Shown here: positions 8,431 to 17,300 of the stretch, piece after piece
How the letters are laid out: each line of letters starts with the position of its first letter
How positions within the stretch are numbered: the first letter of the stretch is position 1
Assembly (NCBI RefSeq): GCF_003347665.1
Contig: NZ_QDGA01000005.1
Coordinates: 124,001-188,000 of the forward strand
Reading direction: 5' to 3'
DNA length: 64,000 nt
Origin: Microvirga calopogonii
Lineage (GTDB): Bacteria; Pseudomonadota; Alphaproteobacteria; Rhizobiales; Beijerinckiaceae
Notes under the pieces: generated by a model
The model's input: the letters and a program-made list of their open reading frames with translations, nothing else
The model's database searches: none
Told to the model about the DNA's origin: nothing
Translations under genes and position numbers: made by a program

Positions 8431-9057
8431 TCAAGACTGCCCGGCCCTCAACGCCACCGTTGCAATGCCGGCGCCGATCAGGAGACTGCCGCCGGTCCGG
8501 TTGATCACGCGCATCGTCCGCGGGCTCTGCACGACGCTGCGCGCCCGCGACGCGATGAGCGCGTAGGTGATGACGTTTGCGAAGGCGAGGATCAGGAAGG
8601 TCGCCGCGAAGACGCTGACCTGAGGGAATAGATCGAGCTTGGGGTCGATGAATTGCGGCAGGAAGGCGATGAAGAAGGTCAAGCCCTTCGGGTTGAGCGC
8701 CGTGACGAGCCAGGCATGGCTCAGCATCTTGAGCGCGGAGGCCGCATCCGTGCGCGGTTTGGCGTCGAGCGCTCCACCGGCCCGCCAGAGCTTGATTCCG
8801 AGCCAGACGAGATAGGCGGCGCCGAGCCATTTGAGGACCGTGAACAGGGTGGCCGAGGCGGCCAGCAGCGCTCCCAGACCGAGGAGCGACAGGGTCATGG
8901 CTGTGAAATCGCCCAGTGCGACGCCGATTGCCATGGGTAGGGCGGTCCGCCAGCCCTGTCCAAGGGCATAGGACACGACCAGCAGGATGGTCGGCCCGGG
9001 AATGACGAGCAGGACGGCGGAGGCGGCCGTGAAGGCAAGCCAGGTTTCGAGTGTCAT
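8431..9057 (-). CDS. LysE/RhtB family translocator
   Basis: A 208-residue inner-membrane protein with about six hydrophobic segments. The N-terminal block IPGPTILLVVSYALGQGWR and the mid-protein block LNPKGLTFFIAFLPQFI are diagnostic of the LysE/RhtB amino-acid exporter family, which exports amino acids or homoserine-lactone-like compounds. Start at ATG 9057 is chosen over an in-frame TTG four codons upstream. The gene is convergent with the AceE-like gene (12-bp gap) and divergent from the ABC exporter. Substrate is not predictable. A second member of the family is at 22584. Confidence 0.87.
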   Translation of the reverse strand: MTLETWLAFTAASAVLLVIPGPTILLVVSYALGQGWRTALPMAIGVALGDFTAMTLSLLGLGALLAASATLFTVLKWLGAAYLVWLGIKLWRAGGALDAKPRTDAASALKMLSHAWLVTALNPKGLTFFIAFLPQFIDPKLDLFPQVSVFAATFLILAFANVITYALIASRARSVVQSPRTMRVINRTGGSLLIGAGIATVALRAGQS

Positions 9058-9234
9058 GGCAGGTTCCAATGCGACGATTGCGACATGCAGCCATGGATCC
9101 GCGGTCCTGTCGAGAGGAGAAGCAGGAGCAAAGCAGCGCCTGCAAGATCCTCAACCGAGCTGCGGATTTGCCGCCCGGGGCTTTTGCATGCTAACCGCGA
9201 GCCTTCCGAAATGAGAACTTCCTTAAGGCAGAGC

Positions 9235-11016
9235 ATGGCCCGCAAGAGCCTCCTCCGGGGCGATACCCTTCCGTTGATCAGCCGCCTGTGGCGGGATTGG
9301 ATGCGTCCGCACCGTAAGACGCTCGCCCTGGTTCTCCTGCTGGTGGGCTTGGTTTCGGGCGCCACGGGCCTGTACCCGGTTCTGATCAAGGCGGCCTTCG
9401 ACGCCTTCGACGCCAAGGACGCGCAGGCAATCATGCTGGCGCCGCTCTTCGTGATCGTGGTCACGTCCGTGAAGGGCTTTTCGCTGCTTGCCCTGACGAT
9501 CCTCACCAACAAGGTGGTGACGAGGATCGAGGCTGATATGCAGACGGCGCTCTATGGCCATCTGATCGAGGCTGACCTCGCCCAGATCGGGCGCGAGAGT
9601 CCGGCCGCCCTCACCCAGCGCTTCACCACGGATTTCGCGTTCATTCGTGAGGCGCTTACCCGTCTCTCGACGGTGTTCCTGCGCGAGGTCACGACGATCA
9701 TCGCGCTGATTGCCGCGATGCTCTGGATCGACCCGGTCCTGACCCTGGTGGCAGCCGTCATTGCGCCCTTCTTCGCCTATCCGGTCGACAAGATCGGGCG
9801 GAAGCTGCGCCGGGTCGCCATCTCGACCCAGGAGCAGACGGGGCTGATGGCGAGTCTCATCACCGAGAGCCTTGCCGGAACCCGCATCGCCAAGACCTAT
9901 GGGCTCGAACGCTATCTCAAGGCCAAGGCCGCCAAGACCTTCGACGACGTCCGCGGCCTCAAGATGAAGGCAGCCAACGCTCGCGGGCGGATGGACCCGA
10001 TCCTGGAAACCGGCGGCGGCCTTGCGGTCGCTCTCGTGCTCATGCTGATCGGCCACAGGATCCTGTCGGGCAACAGCACGGTCGGCGATTTCACCGGTTT
10101 CGTCAGCGCCCTCGTCATGGCCGCGCAGCCGATTCGGGCGCTCGGCAACCTGAACGCCATCGTGCAGGAGGCTGCGGCGGCCCTCCACCGGACCTTCACG
10201 GTGATGGACGAGACCCCTCGGATCCAGGACAAGTCCGGAGCCGGGCCGCTCGCGCTCGAAGGCGGCGAGATCCGCTTCTCGAACCTCACCTTCTCCTACG
10301 ATGGCGAGGCGGTGGCGCTCGACCATGTCGATCTGGTGGCCGAAGCCGGCCAGACCACGGCCCTTGTGGGCCGGTCAGGCTCGGGCAAATCGACCCTCCT
10401 GTCGCTCGTGCCGCGCCTCTACGACGTCAACCAGGGCGCTATCCTGATCGACGGACAGGACGTGCGGGACGTGACCCTGGCCAGCCTGCGCCGCGCCGTC
10501 GCGGTCGTGAGCCAGGACGTAATCCTCTTCGACGACACGATTCGGGCCAATATCGCTTTTGGGCGGCCGGATGCGACCGAGGAGGAGATCGTCGCGGCCG
10601 CCAAGGCAGCCGCGGCCCATGACTTCATCCTCAAGCAGCCGGACGGCTACGATACGTCGGTCGGTCCCGGCGGCGGACGTCTGTCGGGCGGCGAGCGCCA
10701 GCGCATCTCGCTCGCCCGCGCCTTCCTGAAGAACGCCCCGATCCTGCTGCTCGACGAGGCGACGAGCGCCCTCGATTCCGAATCGGAGCGCCTGGTCCAG
10801 GAGGCCATCCGCCGCCTCATGAAGGGTCGCACCACCCTGGTCATCGCCCACCGGCTCTCGACCGTGCGCAACGCGGAGAAGATCGTCGTGATGGAGGGCG
10901 GGCGCATCGCCGAGACGGGCTCGCACGAGGCTCTGATCGCCAAGAGAGGCACCTATGCCCGCCTCCACCGCCTGCAACTCTCTGACGACGAAGAGCCCAG
11001 TCGGGCGGTGTCATAG
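9235..11016 (+). CDS. ABC exporter, fused permease and ATPase (MsbA-like)
   Basis: A 593-residue half-transporter. The N-terminal part has about six transmembrane helices (first at 30-50), and the C-terminal nucleotide-binding domain shows Walker A GRSGSGKST near 378, the signature LSGGERQRISLARA near 482, Walker B ILLLDEAT near 502 and the switch His in IAHRLST near 538. The family pumps lipids, lipid A core or drugs as a homodimer. Start at 9235 is chosen because AAGG lies seven bases upstream; in-frame ATGs at 9211 and 9085 lack ribosome-binding sites and the latter would run into the divergent lysE-like promoter. MsbA identity is not proven, but the lipid A genes 1 kb downstream make a lipid flippase role plausible. 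Confidence 0.87.
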   Translation: MARKSLLRGDTLPLISRLWRDWMRPHRKTLALVLLLVGLVSGATGLYPVLIKAAFDAFDAKDAQAIMLAPLFVIVVTSVKGFSLLALTILTNKVVTRIEADMQTALYGHLIEADLAQIGRESPAALTQRFTTDFAFIREALTRLSTVFLREVTTIIALIAAMLWIDPVLTLVAAVIAPFFAYPVDKIGRKLRRVAISTQEQTGLMASLITESLAGTRIAKTYGLERYLKAKAAKTFDDVRGLKMKAANARGRMDPILETGGGLAVALVLMLIGHRILSGNSTVGDFTGFVSALVMAAQPIRALGNLNAIVQEAAAALHRTFTVMDETPRIQDKSGAGPLALEGGEIRFSNLTFSYDGEAVALDHVDLVAEAGQTTALVGRSGSGKSTLLSLVPRLYDVNQGAILIDGQDVRDVTLASLRRAVAVVSQDVILFDDTIRANIAFGRPDATEEEIVAAAKAAAAHDFILKQPDGYDTSVGPGGGRLSGGERQRISLARAFLKNAPILLLDEATSALDSESERLVQEAIRRLMKGRTTLVIAHRLSTVRNAEKIVVMEGGRIAETGSHEALIAKRGTYARLHRLQLSDDEEPSRAVS

Positions 11017-11120
11017 GATATTGGCCGCCGGGGACGACACGCGCGGTGTCGTGGCCGGAACAAAGCCGGCGATGGCGTGGGAGGCAAATGGAACAGTGTG
11101 ATTCCCGGCCCTGCGGTCGA

Positions 11121-11843
11121 CTATTCCCGCCGCATGATCCTGTCGACGAGGAGGCTCGACCAGAAGCTCGGGCGGAAGTTCCGCTCCAAAGTTTCGGAAT
11201 CGTATTGCGTTTCGATCCAAGTCAGGAACGGGATACCCTTGGCCTCACCTTCGCGGCGGTAGAGGTCGAAGAACTCGTCGAGGATGCCCGTCTTCGAGAA
11301 GCGGAAATGGCCATAGCGCATGGAAAGCTGGCGCTGGGCCTCGTCAATGGATTTTCCTTCGAAAACAATCAGATAAAGGGCTGCGACGAAGCCCGCCCGG
11401 TCGGCGCCCGATTTGCAGTGCAGGACGGCCGGGTACTCGATCTTGTCGAAGAACTCTTTGGCCGATAGCAGGGTTTCCCGGTCCGGCGCTCCACGGGAGC
11501 GGACGACGAATTCCTCCAAATGGATGCCGAGCCGCTCGCAGGCCTCCTTCTGAAGCTGCCAAGAGCCATGCTCGCGGCCGCCGCGCAGGTTGATGATGGT
11601 GCGCACGCCCTCGCTTTTGAGGGCGGCGATCTGATGCGGGGCAGGCTGGGCCGAGCGCCACAGGCGGTCTGTCACCCGGTGTTTGTTGAGGTAGAAGAGG
11701 CGGAAGACTCCGTGATCGGCGACGAGCATATGGGCCCAGGCGCGCAGGCGGCCGGACAATCCCTCGACGGGCCGATCCCAGCGCGCGATGCGGGCCATGC
11801 GGCGGGCATAGCGGATTTCAGGCTTGAGGAACCGGTTGAACAC
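11121..11843 (-). CDS. Tyrosine/dual-specificity phosphatase-like protein
   Basis: A 240-residue protein of the cysteine phosphatase superfamily. The P-loop HCKSGADR at 142-149 fits HCx5R with Cys143 nucleophile and Arg149. The upstream LWRSAQPAPHQIAALKSEGVRTIINLR block is typical of the bacterial DSP-like group (seen also in proteins annotated DUF442 or 'tyrosine protein phosphatase'). A candidate general acid is in the SRGAPDRE segment near 116-123. Substrate could be a phosphoprotein or a phospholipid head group such as phosphatidylglycerophosphate. Convergent with the ABC exporter and divergent from the acpXL cluster. Confidence 0.82.
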   Translation of the reverse strand: MFNRFLKPEIRYARRMARIARWDRPVEGLSGRLRAWAHMLVADHGVFRLFYLNKHRVTDRLWRSAQPAPHQIAALKSEGVRTIINLRGGREHGSWQLQKEACERLGIHLEEFVVRSRGAPDRETLLSAKEFFDKIEYPAVLHCKSGADRAGFVAALYLIVFEGKSIDEAQRQLSMRYGHFRFSKTGILDEFFDLYRREGEAKGIPFLTWIETQYDSETLERNFRPSFWSSLLVDRIMRRE

Positions 11844-12150
11844 GTCGATCCAAGCAATCTGTCAATGTAAGATCATTCGGTTTGCGACCGAAGGCGGACC
11901 TTATCGACGATGAAGGCCGATTAATCAATCGCATGTCTCGTAAGTAGTTGCCGCAGGCAGAAAAGCAGCCTCCAACCCACGTGAAGGCCTGAGGAATGCA
12001 ACCAATCGGTTGCCGGTCTGCGGCCGGTCGTGTAAGGGGTGCGTTTCGAAACAACCCTCCTTGACGAAAAGAGCGGCTGGACACCGGGCTAAGACAAGCT
12101 TACCGGCGCTGAATCGTTGAGACCAACAAGCAGTTCAGGAGAGCGGCGTC
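11844..12150. other. Intergenic promoter region of the acpXL cluster
   Basis: This 307-base gap separates the divergent phosphatase gene and acpXL. It contains no convincing ORF. A TTGACG hexamer at 12061-12066 is a possible -35 element, but no good -10 sits at 16-18 bases from it. The AT-rich stretch near 11915-11930 (GATTAATCAATC) could be part of the divergent promoter. The acpXL ribosome-binding site is the AGGAGAG at about 12138. Confidence 0.4.
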
Positions 12151-12432
12151 ATGTCGTCCACCTTCGAGACCGTCGCCGGCATCATTTCAGAGACCGCCGA
12201 TATCCCACGCGAGCAGATCACGCCCGAGAGCCATGCCATCGAAGATCTCGGCATCGACTCCCTCGCCTTCCTCGACATCGCGTTCGCCATCGACAAGGCC
12301 TTCGGCATCAAGCTGCCGCTGGAGCAGTGGACACAGGAAGTGAACGAGGGCAAGGCTCCCGCCGAGGAATACTTCGTCCTGAAGAACCTCGTGGCCCGCA
12401 TCGACGCTCTCGTGGCGGCCAAGCAGGCCTGA
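12151..12432 (+). CDS. acpXL: Acyl carrier protein AcpXL
   Basis: A 93-residue specialised acyl carrier protein that carries the growing very-long-chain fatty acid (27-hydroxyoctacosanoate type) for lipid A in Rhizobiales. The phosphopantetheine attachment motif is [10 protein letters not shown] with Ser37, and [10 protein letters not shown] follows. It is longer than the housekeeping AcpP (about 78 residues), as expected for AcpXL. It opens the cluster acpXL, fabZXL, fabF2XL, fabF1XL, an SDR, adhXL and lpxXL, which confirms the assignment. An AGGAG site precedes the ATG. Confidence 0.95.
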   Translation: MSSTFETVAGIISETADIPREQITPESHAIEDLGIDSLAFLDIAFAIDKAFGIKLPLEQWTQEVNEGKAPAEEYFVLKNLVARIDALVAAKQA

Positions 12433-12561
12433 TCGACACGAACAAACCATCCCGGCGGGCCGGCCGGTCGAGGCCGGCTCGAAGAGGCGATCCATCAGCG
12501 CTCCGCCTCATGGATTCTCTTCCCATTGAACCTGCCGGGGGCAAGACGGTAAGAGAACCGG

Positions 12562-13023
12562 ATGCGCCTAGAATATTTCGAAATGATCGACCGGGTGACG
12601 ACCCTCGACCGCGAGACCAAGCGGATTGAGGTGTCATCCACCGTCCCGCAGGAAAGCCCCGTTTTCGAAGGGCATTTTCCCGGCCATCCCCTGGTCCCCG
12701 GCGTTCTTCTGACCGAAACCATGGCCCAGGCCTCCGGCTATCTCGTGCTCGGCCTCATGGGCTTCACCCACATGCCATTCCTCATGGCCGTCGACAAGGC
12801 GCGCTTTCGCACCTTCGTCGGACCGGGTACGGTGCTCACCGTCCAGGCACAGCTGGAGCATGAGGGTTCGGGCTATGCCGTGACCAAGGCCAAGATCCTG
12901 GCCGAGGGCAAGCCGATCTGCGATGCGGAGCTGCGGTTCAGGATCATGCCCTTCCCGGAGGGCATGGACGGCCAGATGCGCGCCCAGGCGCGCCGCATCG
13001 GCCTTCTGGAGGAGACGGTTTGA
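12562..13023 (+). CDS. fabZXL: 3-hydroxyacyl-ACP dehydratase FabZXL
   Basis: A 153-residue single hot-dog-fold dehydratase. The FabZ signature GHFPGHPLVPGVLLTE is present with catalytic His38 and Glu52 spaced 14 residues apart, as in FabZ. It dehydrates 3-hydroxyacyl intermediates on AcpXL during VLCFA elongation. It overlaps the next gene by one base (TGATG at 13021-13025), implying translational coupling. A 129-base gap separates it from acpXL. Cytoplasmic. Confidence 0.92.
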   Translation: MRLEYFEMIDRVTTLDRETKRIEVSSTVPQESPVFEGHFPGHPLVPGVLLTETMAQASGYLVLGLMGFTHMPFLMAVDKARFRTFVGPGTVLTVQAQLEHEGSGYAVTKAKILAEGKPICDAELRFRIMPFPEGMDGQMRAQARRIGLLEETV

Positions 13024-14147
13024 TGCGGGACGTCGTCATTACGGGAATTGGCCTCGTTTCCAGTGCCGGAGAGGGCCTGGAGGCGCATCTGGAGGCCCTC
13101 GCGGCAGGCGGTGCCCCGAACACGGATGCGGCGACTTTCGAGCCCTTCCCGGTCCATCCGGTGGTCGCCCTCGAATGGGACCGGCAGATCCCGAAGAAAT
13201 CCGACCAGCGGCAGATGGAGGCTTGGCAAAGGCTCGGCTGCTACGCGGCGGGCCTTGCCCTGGATGCGGCCGGCGCGAAGGATGACGCGGCCCTAAAGGG
13301 CCGGATGCAGCTCATCGTCTCCGCCGGCGGCGGCGAGCGGGATTACGCGGTCGACGGGCAGATCCTCACGGGTCTGCGGCAGGCCGAAAACCCGGGCGTC
13401 TTCCTCAACGAGCGCCTTATGGGCGACCTGCGACCGACCCTGTTCCTGGCGCAGCTGTCCAATCTTCTGGCCGGCAACATTTCCATCGTTCACGGCGTGA
13501 CGGGCGCCTCCCGCACCTTCATGGGCGAGGAATCGAGCGGCGTGGACGCGCTGCGCATCGCCCGTGAGCGGATCGCCTCGGGACAGGACGATATTTTCCT
13601 CGTCGGCGGTGCCTACAATGCCGAGCGGGCCGATGTGCTCCTGATCTACGAAATGGGTGGCTTCCTCTGGAAGAAGCCCTACGCGTCCGTCTGGGAGCGT
13701 CCCGCCGATGGCGGCGGCATGATTCTCGGTTCCGGGGCCTGCTTCCTGGTTCTCGAGTCCCGCGAGCATGCCGAGAAGCGGGGCGCCAAGGCGCTCGCTT
13801 CCGTCGCGGGCGTCGCGTCCGACCGCTCCCGCCGCAAGACCGGCAGCGTCGAGGAAGCGCTCCACGCTCTGTCGAAACAGCTCGGAGCGAAGCCCGACGT
13901 GGTGCTGTCCGGCGCCACCGGCATCAAGGGCATCACGGAAGAAGAGCAGGCGGCCTTGAAGGATATCGCGCCCGGCGCGGCGGTTCATGCCACCGGCAAC
14001 CTCGTCGGCCATACCATCGAAGCGCAGGCCGCCACCGGAATGGCACTCGCCGCCGGGCTGATCGCCGAGGGAAAGGCCGGTGAGGCTCTCGTGACCTCCG
14101 TCGGCCATTGGCGCGGCGAAGGCGCCATCCGGCTCACCAAGGCTTGA
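13023..14147 (+). CDS. fabF2XL: Beta-ketoacyl-ACP synthase homologue FabF2XL, catalytic residues missing
   Basis: A 374-residue thiolase-fold protein in the place where rhizobial XL clusters carry fabF2XL. The start VVITGIGLVSSAGEG and the end GNLVGHTIEAQAATG match ketosynthases. However, the nucleophilic-elbow region reads ISIVHGVTGASRT (153-165), so Val159 stands where FabF1XL has Cys174, and the NAHGT active-site His is replaced (LSGATGIKG). Only the second His (GHT) remains. It is also about 50 residues shorter than the partner encoded next. By analogy with the chain-length factor of type II polyketide synthases it may form a heterodimer with FabF1XL and shape chain length; that is inference. 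Translationally coupled to fabZXL. Confidence 0.88.
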   Translation: MRDVVITGIGLVSSAGEGLEAHLEALAAGGAPNTDAATFEPFPVHPVVALEWDRQIPKKSDQRQMEAWQRLGCYAAGLALDAAGAKDDAALKGRMQLIVSAGGGERDYAVDGQILTGLRQAENPGVFLNERLMGDLRPTLFLAQLSNLLAGNISIVHGVTGASRTFMGEESSGVDALRIARERIASGQDDIFLVGGAYNAERADVLLIYEMGGFLWKKPYASVWERPADGGGMILGSGACFLVLESREHAEKRGAKALASVAGVASDRSRRKTGSVEEALHALSKQLGAKPDVVLSGATGIKGITEEEQAALKDIAPGAAVHATGNLVGHTIEAQAATGMALAAGLIAEGKAGEALVTSVGHWRGEGAIRLTKA

Positions 14148-14157
14148 GGAGAAGGCA

Positions 14158-15438
14158 ATGGCACTCCGCGACAGACAGGGCCGCCCCCTCGTCGCCGTCA
14201 CCGGCATGGGCGTGGTCACGTCCCTCGGCCAGGGCAAGGACGACACCTGGGCCGCCCTCACGGCCGGCAAATCCGGCATACACCGCATCAACCGCTTTCC
14301 GACGGAAGGCCTGCGCACCACGATCGCGGGCACGATCGACAATGTCGACGTCGAGCCCTTCTGCGCGCCCATGCTGTCCGAGCGCCTCGCCATGCTGGCC
14401 GCAGAGGAAGCCGTGGGCCAGTCCGGCCTCGCCCAGGAGAATTTCCCGGGAGCGCTCTTCATGGCGGTGCCTCCGGTCGAGATGGAATGGCCGCAGCGTG
14501 AGGCGCTGGCCAAGGCTTCCGGACAGGATGGCGACATCACCTACAAGGACCTCCTGAAGGCTGCGGGTTCCGGACGGTTCAAGGCCTGGCACGACCTGTT
14601 CATCTTCGGCACGGTGGCCGACCGGGTTGCCGACCGCTTCGGCACGAGGGGATCGCCGATTTCGCTCTCCACCGCCTGCTCGTCCGGCGCCACGGCGATT
14701 CAGCTCGGCGTCGAGGCGATCCGCCGCGGCGAGGCCGATGCGGCGCTCTGCATCGGTACCGACGGCTCCGTGAACCCGGAATCCCTCATCCGCTTCTCCC
14801 TGCTCTCGGCACTCTCGACGCAGAACGAGAACCCGGAAGCCGCCTCGAAGCCGTTCTCCAAGAACCGGGACGGTTTCGTCATGGGGGAGGGCGGGGCCGC
14901 TCTCGTGCTGGAAAATGCTGAAAGCGCGAAGGCCCGGGGCGCCACGATCCTTGGCTACGTGCTCGGCTGCGGCGAAAAGGGCGACGGCTTCCACCGTACC
15001 CGTTCTTCGCCTGACGGGATGCCTGCCATCACGGCCATCCGCCAGGCGCTGGAGGATGCGGGCGTTTCCCCTGAGGAAATCGACTATATCAACGCCCACG
15101 GCACCTCGACGCCCGAGAACGACAAGATGGAAGCCATGAGCTGCACCGCCGTGTTCGGCGAGCGCATGGCGAATCTGCCGATCTCCTCCAACAAGTCGAT
15201 GATCGGTCACACGCTCACGGCGGCCGGCGCGGTCGAGGCGGTGATGTCGCTCCTGACGCTGGGCACGGGCCGCATTCCGCCGACCATCAACTATCAGGTT
15301 CCCGATCCGGCGATCCCGCTCGACGTGGTGCCGAACGTCGCCCGCGACGCGAAGGTGAACTACGTGCTGTCGAATTCCTTCGGGTTCGGCGGCCAGAACA
15401 CCTGCCTCGTCTTCGGGGCCGAGCCGAAAGGGGCTTGA
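14158..15438 (+). CDS. fabF1XL: Beta-ketoacyl-ACP synthase II FabF1XL
   Basis: A 426-residue KAS II-type condensing enzyme with an intact triad: Cys174 in STACSSG, His314 in INAHGTSTPENDK, and His351 in SNKSMIGHT. SNSFGFGGQN near the C-terminus is the glycine-rich FabF signature. It should catalyse the malonyl-dependent elongations of AcpXL-bound chains. It starts 10 bases after fabF2XL with a GGAGAAGG ribosome-binding site and is followed at three bases by the SDR gene, so all are likely translated from one message. Confidence 0.93.
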   Translation: MALRDRQGRPLVAVTGMGVVTSLGQGKDDTWAALTAGKSGIHRINRFPTEGLRTTIAGTIDNVDVEPFCAPMLSERLAMLAAEEAVGQSGLAQENFPGALFMAVPPVEMEWPQREALAKASGQDGDITYKDLLKAAGSGRFKAWHDLFIFGTVADRVADRFGTRGSPISLSTACSSGATAIQLGVEAIRRGEADAALCIGTDGSVNPESLIRFSLLSALSTQNENPEAASKPFSKNRDGFVMGEGGAALVLENAESAKARGATILGYVLGCGEKGDGFHRTRSSPDGMPAITAIRQALEDAGVSPEEIDYINAHGTSTPENDKMEAMSCTAVFGERMANLPISSNKSMIGHTLTAAGAVEAVMSLLTLGTGRIPPTINYQVPDPAIPLDVVPNVARDAKVNYVLSNSFGFGGQNTCLVFGAEPKGA

Positions 15439-15441
15439 ACC

Positions 15442-16188
15442 ATGACCCGCGTTCTTGTGACGGGTGGCGGCAAAGGTGTCGGTGCCGCCATCGTGCGGGC
15501 GCTGGTGGCAGCCGGCCACGATGTGGATTTCACCTATCGCTCTTCGGGCGAGGCCGCGAAGGCCCTGGCCCACGAGCTGATGCAGGCCCATCCCGGCCGG
15601 AGCATCACGGCCCATGAGGTCGACCTCGCCGACAAGGCGGCTCTCGAGGCCTTCTGCGAGGCCATCGAGGGCGAGAGCTTCTTCGGCCTCGTGCACAACG
15701 CCGGCCAGCCCTACGACGCGCTCGCCGCCATGATGCAGCAGGACAAGGCCGAAGCCGCCATGCAGGTGAACTTCTGGTCGTTCACTCGCATCGCCAAAGC
15801 CCTCATGCGCGGCATGATCCGCGCCAAGGCCGGTCGCATCGTCGCCATCGGCTCGGTGGCGGCGCTTCAGGGCAACCCGGGCAACGCGGCCTATGCGGCC
15901 TCGAAAGGCGCGCTGATCTCCTATTGCCGCACGCTTTCCGTCGAGACCGCCAAGCGCGGTGTCGCCGTCAACGTGATCGCGCCGGGCTTCATCGATACGG
16001 ACATGATGGCGCCCTACGCGGCCTATCGCGACAACATGGAAAAGCAGATCCCGGCTGGCCGCTTCGCGAAGCCCGATGAGATCGCGGGCCTCGCGGCGTT
16101 CCTCATGAGCGAACCCGCCGCCTACATTACCGGCACGGTGTTGCCCATCGACGGCGGCCTCACCTCGATGCTCGGCGTCCATCGGTAA
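15442..16188 (+). CDS. SDR family 3-oxoacyl-ACP reductase (FabG-like) of the VLCFA cluster
   Basis: A 248-residue short-chain dehydrogenase. The cofactor loop is TGGGKGVGAA (about 7-16), NAG is in VHNAG, the catalytic Ser is in IGSVAAL and the YxxxK pair is Tyr151/Lys155 in YAASKGAL. The C-terminal ITGTVLPIDGG is FabG-like. Its position three bases after fabF1XL suggests that it provides the ketoreductase step for the C28-type chain. The archetypal Rhizobium leguminosarum cluster is described without this gene, so it may be a lineage-specific addition. Cytoplasmic, NADPH-dependent by family. Confidence 0.9.
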   Translation: MTRVLVTGGGKGVGAAIVRALVAAGHDVDFTYRSSGEAAKALAHELMQAHPGRSITAHEVDLADKAALEAFCEAIEGESFFGLVHNAGQPYDALAAMMQQDKAEAAMQVNFWSFTRIAKALMRGMIRAKAGRIVAIGSVAALQGNPGNAAYAASKGALISYCRTLSVETAKRGVAVNVIAPGFIDTDMMAPYAAYRDNMEKQIPAGRFAKPDEIAGLAAFLMSEPAAYITGTVLPIDGGLTSMLGVHR

Positions 16189-16235
16189 GACGTTCTTCCC
16201 AGAGGCTAACTCTGCTGGTCATGTTATAAAGAGGC

Positions 16236-17300
16236 ATGATCAGCTATGAAGACGTAACGACTCATGGAAGGCGTTCTGTCCTTCCTCCCGACCTGCAAAA
16301 GGCGGTCGCTCGGTTGGGCGAAGGGCCAGCTGAGTTGTTGGATGAAAAAGCGCTTTCAGCATTTGTCCTCGGCCTCCATCAGCTTCCTGTCGACGCCTAT
16401 CCGCAAGCTGCGAAGGAAATTTACCTGAAAGGCAGGCTGTATCATCAGCCTGGGCGAAAGCGGCCTCACTTCCTCAGCCTCGTCTGGCCGACTAAGACGG
16501 AAAGCAATCTATTGCGGCAGCATTCGCTCCTGAAGTTTTTTTACCTCTTCCACGGCAGCGGGTATTTGCGCGAAGCGGCTCTCAAGGCTTGGAATGGACC
16601 GCTGGAGAGCCCGTTCCTGTTCGCCTGTGTCGCCTATCGATTGAACGATTGGGTCGGAGAGGTCCGACAAACGGCGTTTGCATGTGCGGAGAGGACGTTT
16701 CCGCAAACCTCGCCTGAGATAGTCGCAAAGGCCGCCTTCGTTCTGCTCGCGCGGGTCAGCGATTGGCAACGGTGGAGCGAAGAGGCTGCAATTCTGGAAG
16801 AGACCTTCTCTCGCCCCGATGTGATGGAGCGCCTAGCTTCGCTAGTTGTCACCGAAGCTACCGGACCAGTGGGCAAGGTGCTCACCTTTGCCCTGCGCCA
16901 CGAAGAGATGGACCGTTATCTCCTGCGGATTTCCCAGAAGGCGATACAGCCATCCGTGCGTGCGTTAGCCCTCCGAACTCTCATTGAGGGGCGGACCCTA
17001 TGGCCAGAGGGTTTGAGAAAAGAGTGGATCGACAAGTCGATGGGGCGCTTCAAGCTGGCTGTGGCTTATAGGGAGCGACCGATCGTCAGACCTGCCTCCC
17101 TCGATTCCCTGATCGCTCAGGGCGCCGCGGACCAAGCGGCAATGGTCCGAAGAATCGCGGCAGATGGTCTTGTCCGCTATCGGGCCTCCTTGAATGAGGT
17201 CGACCAACTGACGCAAAAATTCGCCGTGGATCGGAGCGCTTCCGTTCAGGAGCGCGCGAATTTCATCCTCAAAGAGCAAGAAGGGAAGGTGACGCGGTAG
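16236..17300 (+). CDS. Hypothetical helical-repeat (HEAT-like) protein inserted in the VLCFA cluster
   Basis: A 354-residue protein without a recognised family. It is rich in amphipathic helices with the V-R-x-x-A-x-x-x-L spacing of HEAT-like repeats, for example WVGEVRQTAFACAERTF near 135 and PSVRALALRTL and AAMVRRIAADGLVRY in the C-terminal third. No signal peptide or membrane segment is seen. It lies between the FabG-like gene and adhXL, in the same direction, but has no obvious link to fatty-acid synthesis. Its GC content looks lower than that of its neighbours and its start has only a GAGG placed too close to the ATG. These traits suggest that it was inserted. Function unknown. Confidence 0.7.
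   Translation: MISYEDVTTHGRRSVLPPDLQKAVARLGEGPAELLDEKALSAFVLGLHQLPVDAYPQAAKEIYLKGRLYHQPGRKRPHFLSLVWPTKTESNLLRQHSLLKFFYLFHGSGYLREAALKAWNGPLESPFLFACVAYRLNDWVGEVRQTAFACAERTFPQTSPEIVAKAAFVLLARVSDWQRWSEEAAILEETFSRPDVMERLASLVVTEATGPVGKVLTFALRHEEMDRYLLRISQKAIQPSVRALALRTLIEGRTLWPEGLRKEWIDKSMGRFKLAVAYRERPIVRPASLDSLIAQGAADQAAMVRRIAADGLVRYRASLNEVDQLTQKFAVDRSASVQERANFILKEQEGKVTR

Noticed and set aside
12061..12093. Consensus promoter for acpXL based on TTGACG
   Set aside because: No acceptable -10 hexamer lies at 16-18 bases; listed only as a possible -35 element.
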